Shown piece by piece: positions 10,233 through 21,695 of a stretch of DNA of 64,000 nucleotides. A program made the position numbers and the translations under genes. The stretch spans positions 92,164,435 through 92,228,434 of the forward strand of contig CM043958.1 of assembly GCA_014529385.2 (NCBI GenBank), in the 5' to 3' direction. Source of the DNA: Adiantum capillus-veneris. Taxonomy: Eukaryota; Streptophyta; Polypodiopsida; Polypodiales; Pteridaceae. The first letter of the stretch is position 1; every line of letters starts with the position of its first letter. The notes under the pieces were generated by a model, which ran no database searches, had not been told where the DNA came from, and saw nothing but the letters and a program-made list of their open reading frames with translations.

Positions 10233-11160
10233 ATGGTCTCCAACCCAAATCAATTTTTCGACTCCCGACGGGAAGATGACGACCCTATTCTCTCCCAACC
10301 TCCTTTCTCTCAATCTACTTTCTATCCATACCCCCACCCTTCTTTCCACATGCCACCTCATGGCTACCAGGCCATGTTGAACTCTCCCTCCATCTCGCCT
10401 AATTCGCTACCAAGCCATGTTGAACTCTCCCTCCATCTCTCCTAATTTACCCTTCATGCTTAGACCCCTGAATTATGGTTCTCAAATTTCACCACCTCAT
10501 CCCTCTCCTTCTCTAAATGCTCATAGCCCACATTCTCCTATGGCTACACACCCTTCTCGTCTCTCACCCCCTTTGAGTGCCACTAGTCATAACTCCAATA
10601 TGGATGCCGCCCCTGATCATGTGGCATCCACTCCATCACCCAACCCTACCCCCCATGCGAGCTTCTCAACCCAAGGCAAGCCGTGCCAAATCATTGAAGA
10701 GAAAAGAAGCCACCAATGAGGAGGTTGTGCTACAAAACCAAACCGTAACAAAGAAGCCCAAAGCCTCGAAGAAGAAGAGCACCATCGACTTGGGAGATGA
10801 TGACGACGGCGAAAACAAGAAAAGCAAGTGAAAATATTGGTGGCTGGACCAACTCATTCATATCCGGGGGGCATGAATGAGGAGTTCAATAATCCCCGGA
10901 AGCAAGGGATTAATTTGTGGACAAAGGTGGCTACTAAAATAGCCCCCACTTACCCTGACTTTGATAAAGATAGTGAAAGTTGTCGCAAAAAGTGGCAAGC
11001 AATATTGCAATAATACCATTATGACAAAACCCACAACTCAATTTCTGGTAATGATAGGAGGCATATATGCAAATGGTTCGACATAGTGGATGACTACTAC
11101 CACGCCAGAGCCACTGCTACTCCTGGTAGCCACACTTCTTCATCAACAATGGAGGATGTT
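10233..11160 (+). pseudogene. PIF/Harbinger Myb/SANT-like ORF1 (pseudogene)
   Basis: The N-terminal half (from MVSNPNQFFDSRRED) is rich in Pro, Ser and His. It continues to a Lys-rich basic stretch and then, at 10828-11160, an NEEFNNPRKQGINLWTKVA...PDFDKDSESCRKKW block, the trihelix/Myb-like fold of PIF ORF1 proteins. ORF1 proteins of this superfamily bind the transposon ends or help import the transposase into the nucleus. A 43-bp tandem duplication (10372-10414 repeated from 10415) shifts the frame, and stops follow at about 10829 and 11011. An AG preceded by a T-rich tract just before the start codon suggests a spliced leader exon. Confidence 0.8.
10372..10457 (+). repeat. 43-bp tandem duplication in Harbinger ORF1
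   Basis: The segment beginning CCATGTTGAACTCTCC at 10372 is repeated directly from 10415 with one substitution. As 43 is not a multiple of three, it moves the reading frame. Confidence 0.9.
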
Positions 11161-11257
11161 ACGAAGTGTATGAAATTGTCTCAAGGTTTTAAAGTATGAT
11201 AAAAATGACGTATATTAAAGTGGACCATGTACTAAATATCTTGCCCCTTGTCAACGA

Positions 11258-12522
11258 TTGCAGGATACAATGGCCATATCCAAGGAAATGGCTCTCTATT
11301 GTGCATGGTTGCGTTCTTTATCCATTTATGAATTGGTAAAGGAGCCCAACTTTCACAATGATGCATCCATAGTGCAAACTTGGTTGCGTGTTTGCGAGTG
11401 CATGGAGCGGTCCGTAAGCCTCAAGAAGATCACCAACCGAAGGAGGGATCTTGAACGACAGCGAGCGTGGGCATATCCATGTCCAAAGGCTTTGTTCGAT
11501 GCTATCTCCTAAGTGCTTACAATGCTAGCATGTTCAAGCGGCGTCTAAGGGTCAGCAAAGAAACCTTCAATTACCTTTGTGGGAAGCTTGCACCCTTCAT
11601 GTAGAAGAAATCCACAAACTTTCGCAAGGCTGTGCCAATAGAAGATAGAGTAGCCATCGCTCTTAGCATACTAGCTACTGGAGATGGACTCTTGGGCCTT
11701 GGTGACATTTATGGATGTGCAAAGAGTACATCTGGTGGAATTGTACTTGATTTTTGCAAGGCAATTGTGAAATATGGCCTTAGGGATATGTACATCAAAT
11801 GGCCTTCAAGCTCTGGACTTGCAACATTGGTGCGCAAGTTTGAGGCTACAAGGTGAATCCCCTTTGTTGTTGGTGCGATAGATGGTTCCCACATTCCCAT
11901 CATTGCACCAAGGGACAACCATGTCGACTACTTCAATCGAAAAGGTTTCCACTCTATTCTGTTGCAACTAACCGTATCTGCTAATTGTTCAATATGGAAT
12001 TTTGATGTTGGATGGGCAGGATCAGTGCATGACTCCTTGAATTTCACTAGAAGTGAGCTAGGACAAAGATGTGCAAAAGGGGAGCTAGGCAACTATTGTC
12101 TAGTTGGTGATTGCGCTTATCCAGCCTGGTCATATATGCTAGTGCCTTTTAAAGGGTGCAAAGAAGGGATGTCACGCCTCAAGTACTACTGGAATTTCAT
12201 TCAATCCAGTACAAGGATGCCAGTTGAGAGAGCTTTTGGAATGTTGAAGGCCAGGTTTAGACTTTTGTTAAGAAGATGTGACATGAATCTACGCTATGTG
12301 CCAAATCTTGTAGAAACTTGTCTTGTGCTTCACAACATTTGTATTTTCCATGGAGAATCTTTTGATATGGAGTGGGTGCGGGAGGCAGAAGAAGAATTGG
12401 TGGGGTCATGGTGGGCGTGCGGCAGAGGATTGAAGAGCAGGTGCTACATCCATGATGGAGCTTCTGGCAACACGGGAAGTCGGAATAGAGGAAGCTATGG
12501 AGTGTGCTCAAGGCAGCGATGA
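11258..12522 (+). pseudogene. PIF/Harbinger DDE transposase (pseudogene)
   Basis: The protein would cut and rejoin the element ends. A helical N-terminal part (11258-11512) is followed after a frameshift by the nuclease (11632-12522). Visible catalytic blocks: GAIDGSH with the first Asp codon at 11881, GWAGSVHDSLNF with the second Asp at 12031, GDCAYP, and MPVERAFGMLKARFR with the Glu at 12227. From 11632 to 12522 there is a single stop (TGA at 11854-11856); an upstream TAG lies near 11602. The C-terminus keeps the VLHNICI block of DDE_Tnp_4 proteins. All three catalytic residues remain, so it is a fairly young corpse. Confidence 0.9.
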
Positions 12523-12907
12523 GGGAGGTTCCAATGACCTTGTAGCAGGTTCCGAGAGACAGTATTGCAAAGGCAATGTACCAAGAGCAGGTACGGATGA
12601 ATGTCCAAGAAATTTTTGGAAATGAGGCTTTAGAGGAACTAGATTCATCATCATCTTCAAGTTAGAGCTTTTGTAACAAATGCATTCAATTTAATAATTT
12701 TTATGCTAAGTTTTGTACTATGGTTTATTGATGCAAATGCTAAATGCTTCTTCCTTTCACTCTTTGTTCCGCTGCCGCCCAATGTTCACACAAGACGGCG
12801 GAAGAAAATCAAGTGACTTTTTCTTCCACCTCTATGTGAACAAATGGGTGGCGGAAGTGTGCATTATGTAACTCTACCACCTGGAAAAGAACTTTTGGAG
12901 TGTTTCT

Positions 12908-12933
12908 TCCGCCTCCTCAATGTGAACCCAACC
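12908..12933 (+). repeat. PIF/Harbinger right terminal inverted repeat
   Basis: Ends ...TGTGAACCCAACC next to the TAA target duplicate, matching the inverted left end at 9621-9646. Confidence 0.85.
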
Positions 12934-12976
12934 TAACAAGTAGCAATAATAACCACTAGTTGGTCGACAAAGGCTG

Positions 12977-13110
<134 letters not shown>

Positions 13111-13131
13111 CGCCCCTTGTGACGTCGGATT

Positions 13132-13690
13132 GCAGGCCACACTGTGGCCAGAGGATTCTACTGCCACCACGTGGTCTGGGGGGGGGACCGAAAGCCATCC
13201 CCGCTTTATTAATAGTATAGATAAATTTTTTTGGATGTAAAATTAAAAATATCTCTTGTGATCCAAATTCATTGTTGATTGTGTGATGTATCAGTGTATT
13301 TTTGAAACCCACTCTCTCAACATAAGTTTTTGCAAGGTACCATAAGTGACACGGTTAAGCATCTAGATATTTCTTTTGTTTGGAACAATGATGCAAGCTA
13401 TGGTAGGGAATTTTAAATGTTTTCCTCTTTAGGCTAGAGTACTAATTAGTGTTTGGCGTTTTTGTCTTCATAAAGTTTAAGAACATGAACATCTCTCTCA
13501 ATGGGAGTTGGAAAGGCGTGCAACAAGTTTGGTTCTTTAGGCAAATGCGTTTCGGTTAAACCTACATCGCAAAATCTTTTTCTCTCTTCGACACCTCCAA
13601 AGCAGTTTGACAAGCAGCCACATTTACAGCAGCAAGAGGACCAGTAGAGGTGGTCACCTCCTACATCTACCCTGGGAGTCACATTCACTA
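13132..13690. other. Unassigned sequence
   Basis: A G8 run and a TTATTAATAGTATAGATA stretch are near 13180-13225. Nothing coding was recognised. The LINE copy 2 homology begins at about 13690. Confidence 0.5.
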
Positions 13691-13699
13691 GCAGACACG

Positions 13700-13989
13700 G
13701 GCCCTTCTCCATGGCACATGCCGCCGTTGACAAACTCACCAGAGGATATGCAGCACTGCCCATGCTAGAGCGGAGATGCCATTAGGCACACTTTCAAGTA
13801 CCCCACACGAAGGGGTGGCTATTCAACACATTAGTCACTCCAGTCCTGATGTATGCGGTAGCAATGTGGGCACCCAGATTGACAGATAGCTAGTGGGCAT
13901 GGATTGAGAGACCACAAATCTATATGATTTCTCACTTGTTTCAAGGCAAGCACATAGTACCACTCGACATCATTAGGGAAGATCTTGCC

Positions 13990-14027
<38 letters not shown>

Positions 14028-14424
14028 AGTGGAGGCACTCTTCCAGATGGTATGCTTCATCCAGAGGGTGAGAGAGTTCCCAATCGACAGACTCACACAA
14101 CGAGCATTTGAGTCAGCTATATGAATATCAAAGGGTGGATACAACAGAGCATGGTACATGCAATTAGAGCAAGGTTCAGAGCACACGGCCTTGACCTGGA
14201 GAGTTTTCCACCTTTCCAGTACAACCTCAACTCCCCCCAGCTTCATCTCTCCCGTAGTGAGAGAAACATAGAGAAACTTGGATCACATCTGCCCTCCGAT
14301 GAAAGATGTCACACTGTAGAGACCATTTCTTACCATACTGGAGGACGGGTTCATACAGCGACCATGCTATATGGAGATCTACATGCCACACGCTCACGAG
14401 TGGTGAGATTGGTCAGCTCAGAGT
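13700..14424 (+). pseudogene. LINE copy 2, RT thumb to linker (pseudogene)
   Basis: The plus strand encodes a TRGYAALPMLERRCH-like stretch, then LVTPVLMYAVAMWAPRL, then after a poly(C) run MVVEALFQMVCFIQRVREFP, corresponding to MLVKALFQTVCFIQRMQELP in copy 1. Frames change several times. A run of 31 C residues (13991-14021) sits in the middle where copy 1 has none, so a homopolymer has expanded inside the coding relic. Confidence 0.8.
13991..14021 (+). repeat. Poly(C) run of 31
   Basis: An uninterrupted C31 run inside the LINE relic. Such lengths are prone to slippage and sequencing error. Confidence 0.9.
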
Positions 14425-14637
14425 TGTTAGAGTGCTAAGTACGGAAGCCATGTGCGGTGAGTGCGGAGTGCAAGTGAGGAGAAGAGTAGAAGACACACTA
14501 TGTGGGTTGAGCAACTTCCAAGAATGTGGTGAAGAGCTCCTTATTCTTGTGTACATGAAGAATAAGGAATGTGTATGATGGGCGTTCGAACACCGGAGTC
14601 CGGCCCTGGGCAAAGGCCCAATGCCTTTACCCCAACA
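14425..14637 (-). repeat. Copia 3' LTR
   Basis: On the minus strand it begins TGTTGGGGTAAAGGC and ends ...CTCTAACA. The pair partner is 17835-18057, from which it differs by many substitutions and ~10 bp of indels. Confidence 0.93.
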
Positions 14638-14651
14638 ATCTCCCACTTAAA
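14638..14651 (-). promoter_or_regulatory. Copia polypurine tract
   Basis: Minus strand AAGTGGGAGAT directly before the LTR start TGTTGG. This is the classical plus-strand primer context of plant copia elements. Confidence 0.8.
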
Positions 14652-15172
14652 GGCGGTGCACTGATAAGTGAGTGCTACTAGCTAAACTACTAGTATGTAC
14701 AAAGCATGCATACTCACGCTAGAGCCTGCATGTAAATCCCGTAGAAAACTCTATATGGTCTGCAAAACTCCAATATGCATCATGCTGGTGTCAGTCATCG
14801 CAGGACTGACAATCCCTCCTGCAAATGCTCCAATTGCAGATGCTAGGTCGGGCCTCGACACTAGTAGGTAGTACGTGAAATGCCCAAATGCTGACAAAAT
14901 CTGCACAAATATGCCTGTCCTAGCCTCCCTATGCTATCTACATGTACTACATCATCGAGACTACCCATCGCGTATGGATGTGTCAACGTCGACACTGGGA
15001 TAGCTACGTCCCTCTTACCTATAGGCGGAACCATGTGTCCTGCACCAACTCATCAACCTCTAGCATGAGCATATCAAAGAACTCTATATTCGTCATCTCT
15101 ACATGTGTCTCTAGGGAGCAAACCCGCTCTATCTCTGCTTGCATAGACCCTGACAACACCTATTGTGTCTCA
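14652..15172 (-). other. Copia internal region lacking RT and integrase core
   Basis: About 520 bp lie between the pre-integrase remnant and the polypurine tract. Only short Glu-rich frames occur on the minus strand. The integrase core, RT and RNase H (normally more than 2.5 kb) are absent, so a large internal deletion has removed them. Confidence 0.7.
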
Positions 15173-15409
15173 CTAGAGCACTACCACTCTACCTCTGTCT
15201 CTACAGAGTCTACTGGCACGTCCTGCACAGCTAAATGCTCTGTCTTGAGCATAGTGGAGCTCACCTGCAAAAGAGACATGTCTCGTCTCTGGCTCAAAGC
15301 ATGCCAACAACAAAACCGAGACTATGTCGTCTCGAACCTCAGATACATGCATAGGATATACCAAGCCATTGTGGGTTCCTCTGGCAATCACTAATGATCC
15401 ACAATGCAT
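15173..15409 (-). pseudogene. Copia GAG-pre-integrase remnant
   Basis: The minus frame begins MHCGSLVIARGTHNGLVYPM, matching the 'GsLvvArG.k.GtLY' block that precedes copia integrases. It is followed by unrelated-looking sequence and no zinc HHCC or DDE core. It would be part of the pol polyprotein and is now truncated. Confidence 0.7.
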
Positions 15410-15496
15410 CTAGAAAGAGTGCTCTCTATGCAATGTCTGACACCCATAATCTACTAACTGTCTCACTGAGATCAAGACATGTCTCAATCGAGGAAC

Positions 15497-15889
15497 TTAG
15501 CGCACATGTCGTAGTGTATATGATGCACCACTGGGCAATGACAAGTAGACATCTCCTACACCTGCAATGTCAAACGTCAAACCATCGGCCAAGTGTAGAC
15601 AACCAAAGCTCCCACTAGAGAACGTGCTAAACCACTCACGATGCAGTGTGACATGGAAAACTGCATCCTCATCTAGTAACCAACGGGGAGAAGTGTCACC
15701 TCTCAAAGACATGTAATGAGGAGGAACGTTAAAGGCAAATGTGACATCATCGTCATTGGCATATGAAGCCACTGCTCTAGCATGTGTCAAAACCTCATGT
15801 GTATCATGCATAGATCTCCATTGATGTCTCATACATCTGAAACAACAGCATCTAATGTGCCCTATGTGGCCACAATGCCAACAATGCAT
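15497..15889 (-). pseudogene. Copia gag zinc knuckle and protease (pseudogene)
   Basis: The 130-codon minus frame starts with CWHCGHIGHIRCCC, a CX2CX4HX4C zinc knuckle of the nucleocapsid type. About 65 codons later comes WLLDEDAVFHVTLHREWFST, the copia protease active-site region, then GSFGCLHLADGLTFDIAGVG, the conserved core. In active copia proteases the active site is D-S/T-G-A; here it reads D-E-D-A, so catalysis is very unlikely. Frame start and end are set by stops, not by a real gene boundary. Confidence 0.85.
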
Positions 15890-17820
15890 ATATCAAAAAC
15901 TACGAGACCGCTATCTCTCACGAGTCATCACCGTAGACTCTAACCTCTCACACATGTCTGTTAAGTGGATGCCAAGAAATCAAACTATGGTGAGAAATCC
16001 AAGGAGAAATCTGGCAGAGTCTCTAAATTGAGTAAAGAACTCCAGCAAAAGCTCAATCATAGACCATGCCAAAATGGCAACAAAGTGAGAGATAACTCGA
16101 CCACTACACAACCATGGAAATCATGATCAAACGCATCAAAATCGATGCTCACATATGCATAAAATCAGCTCCATAATCTGTTATATTTGCAAGCATACAA
16201 TATGGGACAAACAACTCAACCGAGTGTAAAGCGCATAACCATATATACAAGTAGTGAGTAAACTAGCTCAAAACGCATCCCACAAGAGAAACTGCCTCCA
16301 AAAATCTGTGAAACGTGTAACTGGAAAAGTTTGTAGCCACATCAACATATGCAACTCTCACTCATGCGAGAGTGTGTAGAAGGTTGACAAAACCTATCAA
16401 AAGTGGGAGTCAAACTCGACCACTAAACCATCAGAGAGTAAAACTACAGATACACTTAGAACATGGCAAGAATGTGGGAAAAATCTGGCAGAGTTTTTCC
16501 TCAAAACTGAGTGAAAACTCAAATATTTCAGCCATAAACAATCGACAACACAAACAATGCGTAAAATGCATCAATGAAGCCGTTTGGGTAATGTGCAAAA
16601 CAGAGACTCGGTCTCTCATCCACAAATGTCATACACCAAGTCAAAAGTGACTAAACGTTCTCCAACCATGACGGAGAGAAGCAAAAAAAACTTGTGGACT
16701 GTAATCAAAAAGCGCATAAACCTTTTTGAGACCAATCCCTCTCAATCACAAATCCACACATGGCATACATGTACCATAAGCATGGCAACCGAACTTGCTC
16801 CTGCACGAGTAGCTCTATGGACAACTCCACCTGTCCGAAACACTTGTATGCCTATAAACCTGGTATTTGTGAGCTATACCTAGCTCAAGCTGTATCCGCA
16901 AATGCATACGTAGCATAAATTGCACAAAATGGTGCTAAAACCACTCTCAAGAACGTCCCACACAATCAGACAATGCATACAAAATTCCATCCAAATGTGT
17001 AACAATCCGAAAGTCGCATCCCAAAGAATCATTTGTATACACAAAATCAAGGTGAATTCCCTCTCAAATAGCACCGCTGTGTGCCATACATAGCCATAGA
17101 TGCAAACCGCACAATGCTATGCAACGTAGGAATCAAATTGCCAAGCTTCGATATGTCAAGGTTGTTTTTTTGCAGGCTGCTGCAAAAAATTCAATGCTTA
17201 AAATTTATTTATTTTGATATGACCAACACGTCAGGATTGTGCCAAAACCCTTTGGATAGACTCTTGGATCACATATATCTGAGTCCGAGTGTAAGAGATA
17301 TACCAAAAAACATCATTTCTCGATCTAAAAACGCAGCACAAACTTACTGGTGTTGCACCTACTATAATTTTGATCAGAATTTCAGGAAATTGACATCACC
17401 ATTGTGTCCAAAATGTGCCAAAACCCCAACCTTAACTCCTAGATCATATCTATTCGACTCCATATGACGAAGACATGCAAAAAACATTGTTTCAGGAGCC
17501 GAAAACAGCTAAAACGAGCTGTAGCACTTTCTACTCCTGCTTCTTCTCTGCAAAATTTAGCAATGGCTTGCTACACAAGCTCTATACAATCTAAACATAC
17601 ATGCCTAAGCTCAGATTTGCAATATGGGCTTCTCTTGCATTGGAATCTGTGTGCACACAATGCCAACATAGAAGCTTCCATGTACACGAGCAAAATCGCT
17701 CGCAAACCTGTGATGTGAACACGTTGCCAAGATTCTCCCTTCTCTTGAATCTATTGCCAATATGCTTGTCATTGAAAATCCATCGACTTGATCACCGCAA
17801 TACACCCACGCAAAACCAAA
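15890..17820 (-). other. Copia 5' internal region, decayed gag
   Basis: About 1.9 kb between the primer binding site and the zinc knuckle, where gag should be. No long minus-strand frame survives and no gag motif was recognised. Short frames on the plus strand are shadows. Confidence 0.6.
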
Positions 17821-17832
17821 GCTCTGATACCA
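17821..17832 (-). promoter_or_regulatory. Copia primer binding site (iMet tRNA type)
   Basis: Minus strand TGGTATCAGAGC, two bases from the LTR end at 17835. It pairs with the 3' end of initiator Met tRNA. Confidence 0.92.
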
Positions 17833-17834
17833 CT

Positions 17835-18057
17835 TGTGAGAGCGCTAGGTACGAAAGCGATGCGCGGTGCGTGCAGAGTGCAAGGGAGGAGAAGAGTAGA
17901 AGACACATTGTGTAGGTGGAGCAACCTCCAAGAATATAGTGAGGAGCTCCTTATTCTTTGTGTATATGAAGAATAAGGAATGTGTATGTACATACAGTGG
18001 GAAGCCAAACACCAGACGTCCAGCCCCTGGGCAAAGGTGCAATGCCTTACCCCAACA
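17835..18057 (-). repeat. Copia 5' LTR
   Basis: Partner of 14425-14637, with TG...CA ends on both strands. Confidence 0.93.
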
Positions 18058-18062
18058 AGAGT

Positions 18063-18617
18063 GTTATCACATACACTAGAGATCAAGGTGGGCAGAGCTC
18101 ATGACATTCCCAGGGAGAAGAGAGTGTGTAGAGTATGCAGAGAGGAAGTGGAGAGTGAGGAGAATTTTGTTTGTAGATACAAAGCCTATACGGATATCAG
18201 AGGCCGATATGAGCCCCTATTCAGAGAGTAGCCTACCTTCCACGATATCATGCACTCTTGAGATCAAAGACAACTGGGGTGCTACTTTCTAGAGATACAG
18301 AGGCATAGGGACACACTTCTACAGCCACCTACAGAGACCTCGGGGGGGGGGGGGGGGGGGAGAGACAGTCACAACTTACAAATTTCTTTCAAAGAGCTAC
18401 ACCCCTACTTCTTCCACTCCCAGAACCACCGAGGGGAGTAACCCTTTAGAAGACTGAGGAGAGTCAGGCCAGATGATGCCCGTGGGCTACCAAAGGCCAG
18501 GTCCACGATTCCACCGCAGACAGATCGAGGAGATCCAGACTCGAGCACATCGAGCTGGTGAAGAGAGACGAGCCCAAATGATGGCTCACCTAGAGGCGTT
18601 CATCAGGGTAGGAGTAA
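18063..18617 (+). pseudogene. LINE copy 2, C-terminal tail (pseudogene)
   Basis: The plus frame from 18110 reads RVCRVCREEVESEENFVCRYKAY.DIRGRYEPLF, the Cys/His tail matching 1690-1935 of copy 1 on the other strand. It continues as decayed sequence with a G19 run (18342-18360). It ends where the gypsy LTR begins at 18618. Confidence 0.8.
18342..18360 (+). repeat. Poly(G) run of 19
   Basis: Uninterrupted G run in the LINE tail. Confidence 0.9.
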
Positions 18618-21015
18618 TGGAAATGGCCTGTGAACTTTGAGAATAGCGGAATCAAGAGAATTAGAGTGAACATTTTTGTGAGATTACTTTGAGAACATAG
18701 AGGGTGAACTTAATTGATGGTAGCAACATGAACATAGTACTTAATTAACTTGGCATCAATAATACTTTTGCAAGAGAGAGAGTATTAGAGAACATGACAA
18801 TAGTTGAGGACCGGAGGAGCCGGTCCCCCCTCCAAAAGGCATTTGTATTCTAAGATTCTTCCATCAAGAGAGACTTGGTACAATACAACTTTGTGTTCCT
18901 TGTGACCTTGGTGATGCTATGAAGATGGAAATATTCATGCATCACGAGCATAACATAAGCTTTGCAAAAAGCATTAACTATCTCAAGCCTCAGTTCCAAG
19001 GCCTCAAACGCGTTCGAAGGTGGAGAGAGCTAGCGGGGAATGAGGATAGGGAAGAGAAAGAAAATCATCCATAGGACAAAGAAATAGTTCTTCACTTATC
19101 ATCACTCTTCTTGCTTAGCATAGCATAATATGATAGTAATGAAAATGACAAGCTTAAGCATTGAAGCATGGCTCTTGGTTGGAATTGCATTCCATAGCCA
19201 AGAGTGTTGGTGTAGGCTCTCCACTTCTCAACAAGCTTAGAGAAGGAGATGGAGCTCTTGCACTTTGCACTCCACACAATGAGAGAATGTGTGGGTGTGT
19301 GTCTGTGTGTGGGAGAGTATACCCCCCCTCTCATGCTTGGTCCACACCTCTCTCTCTCTCTCTCTAATAATATTTAATTATATCATTTGGGACATGTGTC
19401 CTCTTTTTTTTCTTTGAGAGAAAGAACTTAATTATTTATTTTTATGCATCTAAACTCTCATTGGACCCCTTTAAAGCCTCTTCAATAGGATTCAAGCACA
19501 TCATGAGGGCCACATGCGGAGAATTTTGCCATGTGTCTTTTAGGCTTTCTAAGTCATTTGGTTTGAATTGAACACTTCAAGCACTTAGTCAATCAAGCAT
19601 GGAAACCGTTTATGCCTCTTGAGAGTTTATCTTTGAATTGAACACTTCAAGAACCTTAGTCATTTTAAGCATAAAAATCACCTCAAGCTTTGGGCAAGGT
19701 TCCCACAAACACTTTAGTTAGCAAGCCGACAAGCACCTCATGCTTGGGTAGGGTTCCCACCTCAAGGTCAGCCTTAGCTTGCCTAAGGTCAAAGGACTTT
19801 TTAACACTAACTTTTGGAGGTCTTTAATGAAGCTAACCCTAAGGTCTTTAAGCTCCATTAGGTAGCATTTGTCTTTAACATACCATCTCTCATTTGGACC
19901 CCTTTAACCTTCGCCTCGTGTTGAGACAGATCCATAAGCACATGTCTATATTCTAGACCTTGTTCCTGTTTATTCTCCCACATTAAATGATCAGTTTAAT
20001 ATGTGAAATTCATTTGGGTTGGTTAGATATTAGATTTTATGACATTACCTCTTTCTTGAAATCATAGTCGTCCTCGACTATTAGGTAGAAGGTAGAAGAG
20101 ATAAAGTTTTAGTCATTAGTGTACGTTTCTTAGCGGGTAGCGGATCCCTTTTCACCCTATGACATCATTCCAAAATGGATGACTAGTCCATTTGGTGCTT
20201 GGGAGACGTAGCTGCCGTAAGCATGTGTGCTCTTTAGTCCATATCATACTCCCAAAGTAGAGTGACAAATTCTACTTGGTGTTTGAGTGACGTTTGTTAG
20301 GAAATATGACGTAGCTAAGTAGATAATTGAGTAGATTACTTAATGGAGAGAGATAATTTTCACACACAAGAGATTATAGAGTAGAGAGAGAAAGAGAGAG
20401 TACACACAATATACGTGGTTCACCCAATGTGAGTTACATCCATGGGAAAACAACCACTTAATGGCTTTAGTACTTCAAACAAGAAGTAGGTTATAAATTG
20501 ATTATACCCTTAATAGAGCTCCCACCTTGCTTCACTCTCACCACCTCACACCCACCTTGTTGCATCAACTTCACACTTTGAAATGTGTGTAGAAATGGTC
20601 TCCTTTTATAGGCAAAAAGGGCTTCCCTCTCTCATGAGAGGTAGCCATGTGTAGCCGCCCTTGTGTAGATAAGTCTAAATCAGACCCTCCAATCTGCCCA
20701 TGTGTGGCCGCCCTTGAGAAAACAAGTCCTCCTTTGAATTTGGCCACCGGCCACCGGTCATTGACTTTCGACCACCGGCGACCGGCCATTAACTACCGGC
20801 CAATCGGCCAAACGACCGGCAGTTTTTTGACCACTTTTCGACCGCCGACCTGGCCATAATATTCCGATGAAGCCAGTCCCAAAATTTTCACGAGACTGGC
20901 CGTGAAAATTTTGGTTTCCGACGAGTGATTTTTCTTCATGCACGATGGCTTCTTCTCATAATGGGGGCCTTACAAATGTGTGTTTTTAATACAAAAAATT
21001 ACAAGGGGTAAATCA
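18618..21015 (-). repeat. Gypsy A 3' LTR (2,398 bp)
   Basis: Plus strand begins TGGAAATGGCC and ends GGGGTAAATCA, giving TG...CA termini. It matches 49742-50115 joined to 58759-60790 (2,406 bp) along its whole length. It includes a GC-rich patch of repeated CCGGCCA-like motifs (20745-20870). Any frames in it are shadows. Confidence 0.92.
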
Positions 21016-21027
21016 AGCTCCATACTT
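21016..21027 (-). promoter_or_regulatory. Gypsy A polypurine tract (tentative)
   Basis: Minus strand AAGTATGGAGCT before the LTR start TGATTTACC. It is only moderately purine-rich, so the position is set mainly by the LTR boundary. Confidence 0.5.
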
Positions 21028-21179
21028 AACAACTCATCATCACAAACACGATTCTAAGCATGTATACTATTTAAATTTGTGCACAAAAGAGGATTAATCT
21101 TATAAGACAAAAACATTGTTCATTTAGAAAGCATTTACATTTGCTTACTCTAGTGCAACATTGTAAGCATTGACAAAGT

Positions 21180-21479
21180 TCATACTATCCTTAAGTTGTA
21201 TTCCTTGCATCCATCTAGCATCTTCAAAAGGATAACTTTTGAACTTAATAAGATACATCGGATAATCTTACCATGCCATATTACCTTGCCTTCATGCCGA
21301 AGGATAGCTTCGGGTTGTAGCACTTCTCCTTGGTCTTCGATTTCTGGAGAGTCTTCAATAATTGGTTCTCTTGGTGGCTCTCCTTTGTAGGGCTTAAGTA
21401 GGCTCACATGAAAGGCATTATGTATGAACCAATAGTTGAGCAACTTGAGTTGATAAGCCATGTCATTGATTGGCTTCAA
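21180..21479 (-). pseudogene. Gypsy A integrase C-terminus and chromodomain
   Basis: The minus frame reads KPINDMAYQLKLLNYWFIHNAF, then VSLLKPYKGEPP, then EVLQPEAILRHEGKVIWHGK, continuing to a MLDGCKEYNL end. The block around PEAILRH...W is the chromodomain-like tail of gypsy integrases, thought to guide integration to chromatin. The EDAxW motif region is present, with Arg where copy B has Thr. Confidence 0.8.
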
Positions 21480-21695
21480 GATTTAAAAAGGACCATAGTA
21501 TCTTTTTGCTGATTTAGCATAAATATTTTGATGGCCCATAGGATTTTTGCCCCTCATTTGCCTCAATCGGGCCTTTGGAAACTTAAGTAAGACCCAATCA
21601 TTTTCTTTGAACGTTAAGGCCCTTCTGTGCTTGTCAGCAGCAGCTTTTTGCCTTTGTTGAGAGACGGATATAGCCTGCTTAGCCTTTTGAAAATA

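Larger units (their letters stand above)
9621..12933 (+). mobile_element. PIF/Harbinger DNA transposon, defective
   Basis: The 3,313-bp element has imperfect ~26-bp terminal inverted repeats and a 3-bp TAA target duplication (9618-9620 and 12934-12936), which is the known preference of this superfamily. It has the two genes typical of the group in order: a Myb/SANT-like DNA-binding protein (10233-11160) and a DDE transposase (11258-12522). Both are interrupted, so it could not move on its own. The uninterrupted flank can be inferred from the neighbouring duplicate at 9411-9582. Confidence 0.93.
14425..18057 (-). mobile_element. Defective Ty1/copia LTR retrotransposon
   Basis: A 3,633-bp element in minus orientation. 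Flanking LTRs are 14425-14637 (3' LTR, 213 bp) and 17835-18057 (5' LTR, 223 bp). A perfect 5-bp target duplication AGAGT lies at 14420-14424 and 18058-18062. The primer binding site (17821-17832) is the complement of TGGTATCAGAGC, the initiator-Met tRNA type common in copia elements. The internal part keeps a zinc knuckle, protease and GAG-pre-integrase region but has no recognisable integrase core, RT or RNase H, so it depends on other elements. It sits inside LINE copy 2. Confidence 0.95.
13690..18617 (+). mobile_element. LINE remnant, copy 2, split by a copia element
   Basis: This is the plus-strand relative of the LINE at 1400-5130. Homology runs from the GYAAL-type RT thumb motif (about 13730) through the TPVLMYAVAMWAP block (about 13835) to 14424, then resumes at 18058 after the copia insertion and continues through the Cys/His tail (about 18120-18230) to about 18617. 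There the gypsy complex begins. Most of the RT is absent, so this copy is 5'-truncated, which is usual for LINEs. Confidence 0.85.

Noticed and set aside
14942-15394. 150-codon plus-strand ORF in the copia element
   Set aside because: Antisense to the pre-integrase region; Ser/Thr/Cys-rich with no motif.
17821-17832. tRNA gene
   Set aside because: Only the 12-base primer binding complement is present (also at 49724), with no cloverleaf.
20745-20870. GC-rich promoter or CpG island
   Set aside because: It is a CCGGCCA-rich patch repeated in both LTRs; no gene follows.
20758-20943. Minus ORFs of 60-118 codons in the gypsy LTRs (also 60327-60734)
   Set aside because: They are repeated in both LTR copies, and no family is recognised.
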